From assembly GCA_945947925.1 (NCBI GenBank), contig CAMEZU010000130.1:1-5589 (forward strand): a stretch of DNA of 5,589 bases, given 5' to 3'. Shown piece after piece: positions 1 to 5,589 of the stretch; position 1 is the first letter of the stretch, and each line of letters starts with the position of its first letter. Origin of the DNA: an uncultured Verrucomicrobiota bacterium (GTDB taxonomy: Bacteria > Verrucomicrobiota > Kiritimatiellia > RFP12 > UBA1067). The position numbers and the translations under genes are program-made. The notes under the pieces are model-generated. The model was given only the letters and a program-made list of their open reading frames with translations. It did not search any database and was not told the DNA's origin.

Positions 1-180
1 CCCCGTAAACTATTGCAATACTTTACGTACCTGTCAGGATTTGTGATGAGTTAACACTTTTTGGGCTCTTCGGGCATAAGTGTGGGTCACTTCAGGCCGC
101 CTGAGTCGTGATAGACCTTTGTTTATTGGTTCATTCTGCTTTCTGCCAGGCCACGGAATTTCGATCGGCGAACAGAACAG
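1..180. other. Upstream intergenic stretch, no gene recognised
   Basis: This part of the leader is visibly AT-richer than the genes and holds nothing I can call a gene. Frame 1 is open from base 1 to a TAA at 52-54, and frame 2 is open to tandem TGA codons at 44-49. Either could be the last codons of a gene lying to the left, but 15-17 residues are too few to identify. A short stem TCAGG/CCTGA (92-96 and 100-104, 3-base loop) has no following T-run, so I do not call it a terminator. AAGTG/CACTT (78-82 and 88-92, 5-base spacer) is a weak inverted repeat. Confidence 0.4.
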
Positions 181-207
181 CATGATGAGGCCTATCATGG
201 TCATGAT
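181..207. promoter_or_regulatory. Cluster of three CATGAT half-sites, candidate operator for hcp
   Basis: CATGAT occurs at 181-186, its complement ATCATG at 194-199, and CATGAT again at 202-207. The second and third form a perfect inverted repeat with a 2-base centre. The first and second form another with a 7-base spacer, and the two direct copies are 21 bases apart, about two helical turns. The cluster lies roughly 60-85 bases upstream of the predicted transcription start, where an activator could sit. hcp genes are commonly controlled by NO- or redox-sensing CRP/FNR-family regulators (HcpR, FNR, NsrR in various bacteria), but these half-sites do not clearly match those consensus sequences. 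The repeat is seen directly; its role is inferred. Confidence 0.4.
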
Positions 208-251
208 TCTCGCAATTGGTAATAATTCATACAGAATGTCAGGCGGATAAA

Positions 252-260
252 TGGTATACT
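252..260 (+). promoter_or_regulatory. Extended -10 promoter of hcp
   Basis: TGGTATACT carries the TGn extension plus a -10 hexamer TATACT (255-260), close to TATAAT. At a 17-base spacing the -35 position (232-237) reads CAGAAT, which is poor. That fits a promoter relying on the extended -10 and perhaps an activator bound upstream. Transcription would start near 267, leaving a leader of about 25 bases. Confidence 0.55.
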
Positions 261-280
261 CTGCCTCACGACAACCAAGA

Positions 281-285
281 AGGAG
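281..285 (+). promoter_or_regulatory. Ribosome binding site of hcp
   Basis: AGGAG lies six bases before the ATG at 292, a near-ideal Shine-Dalgarno match and spacing. It fixes the start codon. Another in-frame ATG at 304 has no comparable site. Confidence 0.85.
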
Positions 286-291
286 AATGCC

Positions 292-1857
292 ATGAACGAG
301 AAGATGTTTTGTTTCCAGTGCGAGCAGACCTACGGGGGCTCGGGTTGCACGGTGAGCGGCGTGTGCGGGAAGAATCCCGCGGTCGCGAAAGGGCAGGACC
401 TGCTTACGGGCGCGCTGATCGGCCTCGCGCGGGCGGTCGGCTGCAACGAGGCGAAGGTGACGGAGAAGACGGACGATCTCGTCATCTCGGGGCTCTTCAC
501 GACAATCACGAACGTCAGCTTTGACGAGGCGACGATCAAGGACCTGACCGACAAGGTCCATGCCGAAAAGGCGCGCATCGCCTTTGCCGCGGACTACGAC
601 GTTAACCGTCTCTGGAACGAGCACGAGGACATCCGCAGTCTCAAGTCGCTCATTCTCTTCGGCATCCGCGGCATGGCGGCCTATGCCTCGCACGCGGCGG
701 TGCTCGGGTATCGCGACGCGCGTGTGGCGAGTTTCTTCTACAAGGCGCTGCGTGCGGTCGGTTCGACCGAGGCGACTGCGGAGGCGCTGCTCCCGGTCGT
801 GATGGAAGTCGGCGAGGTGAATCTCATCTGCATGGCGCTCCTGGATCGGGCGAATACGTCCTCGTACGGCGATCCCCAGCCGGCCAACGTGACGATGACA
901 ATCGAGAAGGGACCGTTCATCGTGGTGACGGGACACGACCTCAAGGATCTCGAACTCCTTTTGAAGCAGACCGAAGGTGAGGGCGTCAACGTCTACACTC
1001 ACGGCGAGATGTTGCCGGCGCACGGGTATCCCGAGCTGCGTCAGTACGCGCACCTGAAGGGCAATTTCGGCACGGCCTGGCAGAATCAGCAGAAGGAGTT
1101 CGACGGTGTTCCCGGCGCGTTCCTCTTCACGACAAACTGTCTGATGCCACCGCGCGACAGTTACAAGGCGAACGTCTTCACGACGGGCGAAGTTGAGTTC
1201 CCGGACGTCACGCATATCGGCGCGGAGAAGGACTTCTCGCCGGTCATTGCCCGCGCGAAGGCGCTGGGCGGGTATGCGGAAGACCACGTGATGCACGGGG
1301 CGAACGGCGGCACGCGCGTGACGACGGGCTTCGGACGCGCCACCGTCCTTTCGGTTGCGCCGCAGGTCGTCGAGGCCGTGAAGGCGGGGACGATCCGTCA
1401 CTTCTTTCTTGTCGGCGGTTGCGACGGCTTCCGTCCGGGCCGCAACTACTACACCGACTTCGTGAAGGCCGCACCGAAGGATACGGTCATTCTCACGCTT
1501 GCGTGCGGCAAGTACCGCTTCAACGATCTCGACCTCGGTACGGTCGCGGGACTGCCGCGGCTCCTCGACATGGGACAGTGCAACGACGCCTACGGGGCGA
1601 TTCAGGTCGCGCTCGCGCTTGCGAATGCGTTCGGCTGCTCCGTCAACGATCTGCCGCTCTCGCTGATCCTCTCATGGTACGAGCAGAAGGCTGTCTGCAT
1701 TCTTCTCACGCTCCTTCACCTCGGTATCAAGAATATCCGCCTCGGGCCGACCCTCCCCGCGTTCGTCTCGCCTGGTGTCCTCGAGATCCTCACGAAGAAC
1801 TACGGGCTCAAGCCCACGACGACAGCCGAAGCCGATCTTAAGGCGATCCTCGGCTAG
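292..1857 (+). CDS. hcp: Hybrid-cluster protein Hcp (hydroxylamine / NO reductase)
   Basis: A 521-residue iron-sulfur enzyme of the hybrid-cluster (prismane) family, expected in the cytoplasm. The family reduces hydroxylamine to ammonia in vitro, and E. coli Hcp is a high-affinity NO reductase. The N-terminus carries C7, C10, C19 and C25 (CX2CX8CX5C). This is the spacing of the Desulfovibrio-type protein from strict anaerobes, which binds a [4Fe-4S] cluster, not the wider E. coli spacing. All seven expected hybrid-cluster ligands are present: H215, E239, C283, C377 (the persulfide position, in VGGCDGF), C405, C430 and E464 (in SWYEQK). Their spacing closely follows D. vulgaris Hcp. The N-terminal part is about 29 residues shorter than in that ~553-residue protein, but is not reduced to the ~100-residue deletion of the short archaeal class. 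It is the first gene of a likely two-gene operon. The annotation is nearly certain; the physiological substrate (NO or hydroxylamine) is inferred. Confidence 0.97.
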   Translation: MNEKMFCFQCEQTYGGSGCTVSGVCGKNPAVAKGQDLLTGALIGLARAVGCNEAKVTEKTDDLVISGLFTTITNVSFDEATIKDLTDKVHAEKARIAFAADYDVNRLWNEHEDIRSLKSLILFGIRGMAAYASHAAVLGYRDARVASFFYKALRAVGSTEATAEALLPVVMEVGEVNLICMALLDRANTSSYGDPQPANVTMTIEKGPFIVVTGHDLKDLELLLKQTEGEGVNVYTHGEMLPAHGYPELRQYAHLKGNFGTAWQNQQKEFDGVPGAFLFTTNCLMPPRDSYKANVFTTGEVEFPDVTHIGAEKDFSPVIARAKALGGYAEDHVMHGANGGTRVTTGFGRATVLSVAPQVVEAVKAGTIRHFFLVGGCDGFRPGRNYYTDFVKAAPKDTVILTLACGKYRFNDLDLGTVAGLPRLLDMGQCNDAYGAIQVALALANAFGCSVNDLPLSLILSWYEQKAVCILLTLLHLGIKNIRLGPTLPAFVSPGVLEILTKNYGLKPTTTAEADLKAILG

Positions 1858-1866
1858 GAAATAGAG
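1856..1866 (+). promoter_or_regulatory. Weak ribosome binding site between hcp and the flavoprotein
   Basis: AGGAA (1856-1860) overlaps the hcp stop codon and ends nine bases before the ATG at 1870. A GAG (1864-1866) lies closer. With a 12-base gap between the genes, translation of the second gene is probably coupled to hcp. The second in-frame ATG at 1879 would give a protein starting MRYVIIGG, also usual for this family, so the exact start is uncertain by three codons. Confidence 0.5.
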
Positions 1867-1869
1867 ATC

Positions 1870-3621
1870 ATGAAGCGCATGCGATATGTGATCATTGGCG
1901 GGGTTGCCGCCGGAGCGAGTGCTGCGGCGCGTTTGCGTCGCTTGGATGAAAAGGCGGAGATCATCTTGCTGGAAAAAGGCAAGACGATCTCCTACGCGAA
2001 CTGCGGACTTCCGTATCATGTGGGCGGCGTGATTGCCGATCGCGCCCGCCTGACAGTTATGCCGACGGCCAAGTTCGCCGCGTGGTTCAACATCGACATC
2101 CGTACGGAAACCGAGGCGATGTCCATTGACCGAGTGGCGAAGACGGTGACGGTCAAAACCGACGCGGGCGAGGAAAGACTCGGCTATGACAAGCTTCTGC
2201 TGGCGACGGGCGCGATGCCGGTCGGAGAGGCTTATACGGACCTCGCGCATCCGCACGTCGCGCATCTCTGGACGCTTTCCGACATGGATCGCGTCATCGC
2301 GAAGCTCGGCAAGGCGACGCGCGTCATTGTCGTCGGCGCGGGTTTTATCGGCCTTGAACTTGCGGAGAGTTTGCGCCATAAGGGACTTGCGGTCACGGTC
2401 GTCCAGCGCGGTGAGCACGTCCTTCCGACTTTGGACGCGGAAATGGCTGGCCCTCTCGCGGCGGAACTTCGCAACCTCGGCGTCGACATCTGCTTTGGAC
2501 GGACAGTTGGCGACTTCGAAGAGAAGTCCGATGGCGTCATCGCCGTCCTCGACAACGGGGTGCGCCTGGAGGCGGACCTAGCGGTCGTCTCGACCGGCGT
2601 GAAGCCGCGCTCCGACTTGGCGCGTGCATGCGGACTCGCGCTTGGCGCGCGCGGCCATATCGTCGTTGACGAATCCTTGCGGACGTCCGACCCCAACATC
2701 TATGCGGCGGGAGACGTCATCGAAGTTGTCGATCCCGTCTTCGGCGGACACACGGCCATTGCGCTGGCGGGTCCTGCCAACAAGCAGGGACGCATCGCTG
2801 CCGACAACATGTCCGGCGGCAAGAGCGTCTACCGCGGCACGTTCGGCGCAAGTATCGTCAAGGTCGGCGAGATGTCTGCGGCAAGTGTTGGATGGTCGGA
2901 AGAACGGCTCAAGAACGAAGGCCGCGCGTATCGGAAAATCTACATCCATCCGTCATCCTCGGCGGGATATTATCCGGGCGCGAAGCGAATGACGATGAAG
3001 CTTCTCTTCGGCGCGGACGGCACGATTTACGGTGCGCAGATCATCGGCGTGAAAGGCGTCGACAAGCGCATCGACACGATTGCGACGGCAATGCGCCTGA
3101 AGCTCAAGGCGCCGCAGCTCGGGGAACTTGAACTCGCCTATGCGCCGCCTTACAGCTCGGCGAAGGATCCCGTGAACTTCCTCGGGTTTGTCGCCGAGAA
3201 CGTGCTGACCGGTAAAAGCGATGTCGTGAGCGCCGAGGCGTTGCCTGAAGATGCGCAGCTCATCGACGTCCGCGAACCGATGGAGAACGAATCCGGCGCG
3301 ATTCCCGGCGCAATGAACATCCGCCTCGGAGACTTGCGCTCCCGTCTCGGCGAGCTCGACAAGTCTAAGCGCTACGTCACGTATTGCGCGGTTGGCTTGC
3401 GCGGCTATCTCGCCGAGCGTATCCTCAAGCAGAACGGCTTCACGGTCGCCAACCTCACCGGTGGCTGGACGAGCTGGCAGCTGTATCATCCGGCGCCCGT
3501 TTCGATTTCAACGGCACCTTCGCCTTCGACTCCAAATGGATGTTCGGATGGATGCTTCCGAGCGGTGCGGAGAAGCTCGTCCTCTCCAAGCTGCAGATGT
3601 TCGGACTCGGCACGGCAATGA
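1870..3621 (+). CDS. cdr: CoA-disulfide/persulfide reductase with rhodanese domain, altered C-terminus
   Basis: A 583-residue FAD-dependent pyridine nucleotide-disulfide oxidoreductase fused to a rhodanese. The FAD fold starts at GGVAAG (10-15). C45 in SYANCGLPYH is the single redox cysteine of CoA-disulfide reductases. The NAD(P)H fold is GAGFIGLELAE (156-166), and the second FAD motif is YAAGD (278-282). Tyrosines Y367/Y368 and Y424/Y428 (YAPPYS) lie in motifs conserved in CoA-disulfide reductases. The rhodanese spans about 455-537, with DVREP (466-470), catalytic C506 in the loop CAVGLRG, and GGWTSW. Two-domain enzymes of this kind reduce CoA disulfide, CoA persulfide or polysulfide with NAD(P)H. 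After about residue 541 the Ser/Pro/Cys-rich tail does not look like a natural fold: it is an out-of-frame reading of a DsrE-domain remnant. Longer family members continue into TusA and DsrE domains, so this gene probably lost them by deletion. The catalytic core and rhodanese are complete and likely functional. It sits 12 bases after hcp. Confidence 0.9.
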   Translation: MKRMRYVIIGGVAAGASAAARLRRLDEKAEIILLEKGKTISYANCGLPYHVGGVIADRARLTVMPTAKFAAWFNIDIRTETEAMSIDRVAKTVTVKTDAGEERLGYDKLLLATGAMPVGEAYTDLAHPHVAHLWTLSDMDRVIAKLGKATRVIVVGAGFIGLELAESLRHKGLAVTVVQRGEHVLPTLDAEMAGPLAAELRNLGVDICFGRTVGDFEEKSDGVIAVLDNGVRLEADLAVVSTGVKPRSDLARACGLALGARGHIVVDESLRTSDPNIYAAGDVIEVVDPVFGGHTAIALAGPANKQGRIAADNMSGGKSVYRGTFGASIVKVGEMSAASVGWSEERLKNEGRAYRKIYIHPSSSAGYYPGAKRMTMKLLFGADGTIYGAQIIGVKGVDKRIDTIATAMRLKLKAPQLGELELAYAPPYSSAKDPVNFLGFVAENVLTGKSDVVSAEALPEDAQLIDVREPMENESGAIPGAMNIRLGDLRSRLGELDKSKRYVTYCAVGLRGYLAERILKQNGFTVANLTGGWTSWQLYHPAPVSISTAPSPSTPNGCSDGCFRAVRRSSSSPSCRCSDSARQ

Positions 3622-3685
3622 TGAAGGACATCATGAAAACAAGGCCGTCGGCATTAAATTCACCGCCTGCGCATGCGAATTCTAG
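3504..3685 (+). pseudogene. Remnant of a DsrE-like domain, frameshifted and internally deleted
   Basis: The frame starting at 3504 reads a stretch including SKWMFGWMLPSGAEKLVLSK and then FGLGTAMMKDIMKT. From memory this matches the middle of the DsrE/DsrF-like domain at the end of long CoA-disulfide reductase-rhodanese-TusA-DsrE fusions (MFGW.LP.G..KL.LSK...G.G..MMK..MK). At about 3638 the similarity moves to another frame, reading AVGIKFTAC and ending in a TAG at 3683-3685. This resembles the GVKFIAC segment that normally follows about 15 residues later. The TusA domain, the first half of DsrE, the linker between the two pieces and the natural end are missing. At least two deletions or frameshifts are needed. 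The flavoprotein reads through here in a third frame and stops at 3621. A sequencing or assembly error could mimic a frameshift, but not the missing TusA domain. Confidence 0.65.
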
Positions 3686-4857
3686 CTGTTCTATTCGGGT
3701 GTCTCGTGTACTTACTCGGCGCGATGAGTCGGGTCGCAGTGCCCGGGATGGTTTTTGAAAAAATCGCGAGCGAGTACGCGCTGTCGCCCTCTCAAGTCGC
3801 GCTGTTGCCGAGCGTCGGTGTTTTCGGCTGTCTCGCCTTTATCGGCATCGGCGGCGTTGCGGTCGATCGCTTCGGCTGGATGAAGATGCTTCTTTTCGGC
3901 TCGCTCTTACAGGCCTTCGGCTATATCCCCGTCCACGAGTCGTCGTCCCTCTTGCTGATGCTCGCGGGCGAGTTTCTCAATGGAGGCGGCAGGACGATCG
4001 TCTACCTTTCGATTCTGAAACTCTTTGACGTTTCCTTCGAGCGGCGCTATTTCGCCGCGCTGATTGGCATATTCTATCTCTTCAGCTACGGCGGAACGCT
4101 CAGTGCGAGCGCCGTGTTTCCGTCCCTCGAGACGCTCTGCGGCTCTTGGCAGCTCGCGGCACGTGCGATCAATGTCGGGACACTCACTCTAGCCGCGCTG
4201 ATCGCGCTCGTCGTTTGCTTCGGGAAGCGCGAGGAAACGAGCTCGACGATCCGCGAGGCGTTTCCTTGGCGCGGTATGGCGAAGAGCTTCGCCGAGCCGA
4301 TGGCGCGCCGTGCGATTCTCGTGACTGGACTCAATATCGCCGTTTATTGGAGTTTTCTTTGCGTGAGCGCCGCGCCGTATGCACGTTCGGTCGGCTCGGT
4401 TTCGCTCGTTTCCGAAATGAATTGGGTCGTCATGTTCGGCATGGTCTTTATGGGGAGCGTCAGCTATTGGCTCGGCAACAGACGTCGTCCGTTCTTTATT
4501 TGGGGCTCATTCGCCTTGGCGCTCGGTTTTGCGCTTCTCGCGTTCGCGCCGTCCGGATTCGGCGTTTCGCATGCGGCGTATCTCCTCATCGGCGCGGGAT
4601 ATGGAGTAACGAGCGTCCTTCTCGCCGGCACGAAGGAGTGCGTCGCGCCGGTCTACATGGCGAGTGCGATCGGATTCACGAATTTTTTCGCGAATATCGT
4701 CCAAATCGGCGGCAATCAGCTGAGCGGACGATTGATGGCGGACGGTCCCGAAGGATATCCTTGGATCTTCACGATGTATTTCATCCTCGCGCTCATATCC
4801 TTCGTTTTGGCACTCAAGGTAAAAAAGTGTTGTTTGGGGGGCGAGAGTGTTCATTAG
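3673..4857 (+). CDS. Major facilitator superfamily transporter, substrate unknown
   Basis: A 394-residue hydrophobic protein of normal size for a 12-helix major facilitator. Helices lie at about 3-23, 41-62, 70-87, 93-116, 124-150, 163-184, 213-233, 248-268, 274-292, 299-319, 325-350 and 363-382, with a polar loop (185-212) between the halves. The loop after helix 2 carries a form of family motif A, GGVAVDRFGWMK (60-71), with the conserved Asp-Arg. E100 and R107 within helix 4 could contribute to substrate binding or proton coupling. I do not recognise the subfamily. ATG 3673 is the only ATG before helix 1 in this frame (stops at 3634 and 3655), but it has no Shine-Dalgarno sequence and overlaps the DsrE remnant by 13 bases. 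Translation may depend on ribosomes arriving from upstream, or the N-terminus and signals may have been altered by the same deletions. Base composition appears somewhat AT-richer than in hcp. Confidence 0.85.
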   Translation: MRILAVLFGCLVYLLGAMSRVAVPGMVFEKIASEYALSPSQVALLPSVGVFGCLAFIGIGGVAVDRFGWMKMLLFGSLLQAFGYIPVHESSSLLLMLAGEFLNGGGRTIVYLSILKLFDVSFERRYFAALIGIFYLFSYGGTLSASAVFPSLETLCGSWQLAARAINVGTLTLAALIALVVCFGKREETSSTIREAFPWRGMAKSFAEPMARRAILVTGLNIAVYWSFLCVSAAPYARSVGSVSLVSEMNWVVMFGMVFMGSVSYWLGNRRRPFFIWGSFALALGFALLAFAPSGFGVSHAAYLLIGAGYGVTSVLLAGTKECVAPVYMASAIGFTNFFANIVQIGGNQLSGRLMADGPEGYPWIFTMYFILALISFVLALKVKKCCLGGESVH

Positions 4858-4864
4858 ATCCTGC

Positions 4865-4899
4865 CGGGGACTGTCCCCGTGATGTTAGGTCGCCGGCGA
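4865..4899. repeat. Pair of adjacent palindromes, possible REP-like element
   Basis: CGGGGACTGTCCCCG (4865-4879) is a perfect inverted repeat that can fold as a 6-bp stem with a CTG loop. Eleven bases later TCGCCGGCGA (4890-4899) is a perfect 10-base palindrome. No T-run follows, so it is not a standard intrinsic terminator. GGGGACTGTCCCC-type palindromes are, from memory, common dispersed repeats in several bacterial genomes and may relate to REP elements. No second copy occurs in this window, so the repeat status is inferred. It lies between the transporter stop and the point where the next gene loses its front part. Confidence 0.45.
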
Positions 4900-5500
4900 A
4901 CCACTGATGCTTCCCCTCGAAACGCGGGAGAATCCGGCCCTGGTCGCGCGCTATGCGGAGAAGGGACTTAACGTCTACATCAAGGGGGTGAAGTTCGACC
5001 GGGCGAACCGTCCGATTGCGCTCTATCTCGTTTCCCGGGGCTATGCGTCTGGTCCCGAGAACGGTCCGCGCGAATGGAAGATCGCGCGGTTCGACGGGTC
5101 GGACTGGACGGAGTACGACACGGGCATCGTCTCGGACAACAACTACGATTTCGCGACGCTGTACGTCGGTCCGAACGACGAGCTGCGGATCATCGGCGCG
5201 TCGGATACGGGGCCCCAGCCATACAACCCGGGCGGCGAGCTGTCCTCCTGGCTGTCGACGGACGGCGGCAAGACCTGGACGCGCGAACGCCGTCTGACGC
5301 AGGGCAGCGCGCGGAACCAGAACTATCCGCGCCAGCCTCTCGGCGTGCAGGATGCGTTCTATGCCCTGTGGGCGGATGGTCACGGCCGGCGTCCGTCGGT
5401 TTCCCGTCTCTCCTTCTGCGACCGTGCGCTGAACGTCTTCCGTCTGCCGCTCGCCTTCGACGGCGCCTTCGCCCGTCCCGAACCGATGCCGCGCGAGTAG
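4889..5500 (+). pseudogene. C-terminal fragment of a BNR/Asp-box (sialidase-like propeller) protein
   Basis: The frame is open from 4889, after a TAG at 4886-4888, to a stop at 5498-5500. The first ATG is at 4907, giving 197 residues. It contains the Asp-box STDGGKTW (117-124; pattern SxDxGxTW) and propeller-type strands such as FDGSDWTEYD (62-71). This places it in the BNR-repeat/sialidase-like group, in which secreted glycan-active and carbohydrate-binding proteins are common. Full-length relatives are usually around 400 residues or more and begin with a signal peptide. This one has no signal peptide, no Shine-Dalgarno site and perhaps half a propeller. Sequence that looks like the interior of such a protein begins right at PLETRENPALVARY, so the front was probably removed by a deletion ending near 4889-4906. 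The exact substrate cannot be told. A real short gene is possible but less likely. Confidence 0.65.
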
Positions 5501-5501
5501 A

Positions 5502-5512
5502 TTCTTTTTTTT
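5502..5512 (+). terminator. T-rich tract after the BNR fragment, possible weak terminator
   Basis: TTCTTTTTTTT follows the stop codon directly. The nearest stem, GACGGCG/CGCC-GTC with one bulge (5459-5477), lies almost 30 bases upstream inside the gene, too far for a classical intrinsic terminator. The tract could instead be an upstream element of the next promoter. Confidence 0.25.
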
Positions 5513-5533
5513 GTAGAAACCTAATCCAGTGTT

Positions 5534-5542
5534 TGGTAAGAT
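5534..5542 (+). promoter_or_regulatory. Extended -10 promoter of the last gene
   Basis: TGGTAAGAT contains the TGn extension followed by TAAGAT (5537-5542), the same design as the hcp promoter TGGTATACT. No convincing -35 is seen; the T-tract lies about 22-30 bases upstream of the hexamer. Transcription would begin near 5549, which is itself an ATG. Confidence 0.4.
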
Positions 5543-5548
5543 ATGGCT

Positions 5549-5589
5549 ATGACTCGAACAATCCTTGCTCTTGCTGTGGCATTGGGGGC
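5549..5589 (+). CDS. Start of a probable exported protein (cut by the window end)
   Basis: ATG at 5549 opens MTRTILALAVALG, and the frame remains open to the edge. An arginine followed by an unbroken run of Leu/Ala/Val/Ile is typical of a signal peptide or first membrane helix. A second in-frame ATG at 5543 would add Met-Ala but lies immediately after the predicted -10. The only Shine-Dalgarno-like bases, GGTAAG (5535-5540), overlap the -10 and would not be in the transcript. Nothing can be said about the mature protein. Confidence 0.5.
   Translation, partial: MTRTILALAVALG

Noticed and set aside
41..57. CRP/FNR-like site TTGTGA-N6-AACAC
   Set aside because: Only one half matches TGTGA; the second half is poor, and it lies more than 200 bases from the hcp promoter start.
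80..250. Open frame of 56 codons on the + strand in the hcp leader, starting at GTG 80
   Set aside because: No ribosome binding site and no recognisable protein; it overlaps the regulatory region and runs to within two bases of the promoter.
34..1401. Long open frame on the - strand opposite hcp (455 codons)
   Set aside because: It mirrors the strongly supported hcp gene, is very rich in Arg, as expected of an antisense reading of GC-rich DNA, and resembles no family I know.
1672..2418. Open frame of 248 codons on the - strand across the hcp/flavoprotein boundary
   Set aside because: It overlaps two well-supported genes and has arginine-rich shadow composition.
4865..4879. Hairpin as intrinsic terminator of the transporter gene
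   Set aside because: The stem is good but is followed by TGATGTTAGG, with no T-run.
4146..4907. Open frame of 253 codons on the + strand overlapping the transporter
   Set aside because: Arg-rich and without transmembrane or domain signals, while the frame of 3673-4857 encodes a clear 12-helix transporter.
1..5589. CRISPR arrays, tRNA or rRNA genes, IS elements with terminal repeats
   Set aside because: No regularly spaced repeats, no cloverleaf or rRNA-like sequence and no transposase frame were seen on either strand.

Overview
The window reads as part of a chromosome from a strictly anaerobic, fairly GC-rich bacterium. The genes use many GC-ending codons, while the leader of the first gene is clearly AT-richer. 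The first gene is an oxygen-sensitive enzyme with the cysteine spacing typical of strict anaerobes, and near the right end is a fragment of an Asp-box glycan-active propeller protein. That mix would suit a gut or sediment anaerobe, for example of the Planctomycetes-Verrucomicrobia-Lentisphaerae-Kiritimatiellae group, but this placement is inference; no rRNA or other marker is present.

Layout, all on the + strand. Bases 1-291 are a non-coding leader with a cluster of CATGAT half-sites (181-207), an extended -10 promoter (252-260) and a good ribosome binding site. Then hcp (292-1857), a hybrid-cluster protein with every metal ligand intact. Twelve bases later comes a CoA-disulfide reductase-type flavoprotein fused to a rhodanese domain (1870-3621). 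Its 3' end is damaged: the last ~40 codons run out of frame over the remains of a DsrE-like domain, which can be read in two other frames up to 3685. A major facilitator transporter (3673-4857) starts inside that debris without a ribosome binding site. Next are two adjacent palindromes (4865-4879 and 4890-4899), then the C-terminal part of a BNR/Asp-box protein that has lost its N-terminal portion (4889-5500). After a T-tract and a second extended -10 promoter, the first codons of a probable exported protein run off the end.

hcp and the flavoprotein look like one operon for nitrosative and sulfur redox stress. Hcp reduces NO or hydroxylamine at a cluster containing a cysteine persulfide. The flavoprotein-rhodanese handles CoA disulfide or persulfide and sulfane sulfur with NAD(P)H. 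The right half (broken domain tail, transporter without its own signals, palindromes, headless BNR gene) looks like a region that has undergone several deletions. The most interesting points are the Hcp/persulfide-enzyme pairing, the DsrE relic, the half-site cluster and the possible leaderless gene at the end.
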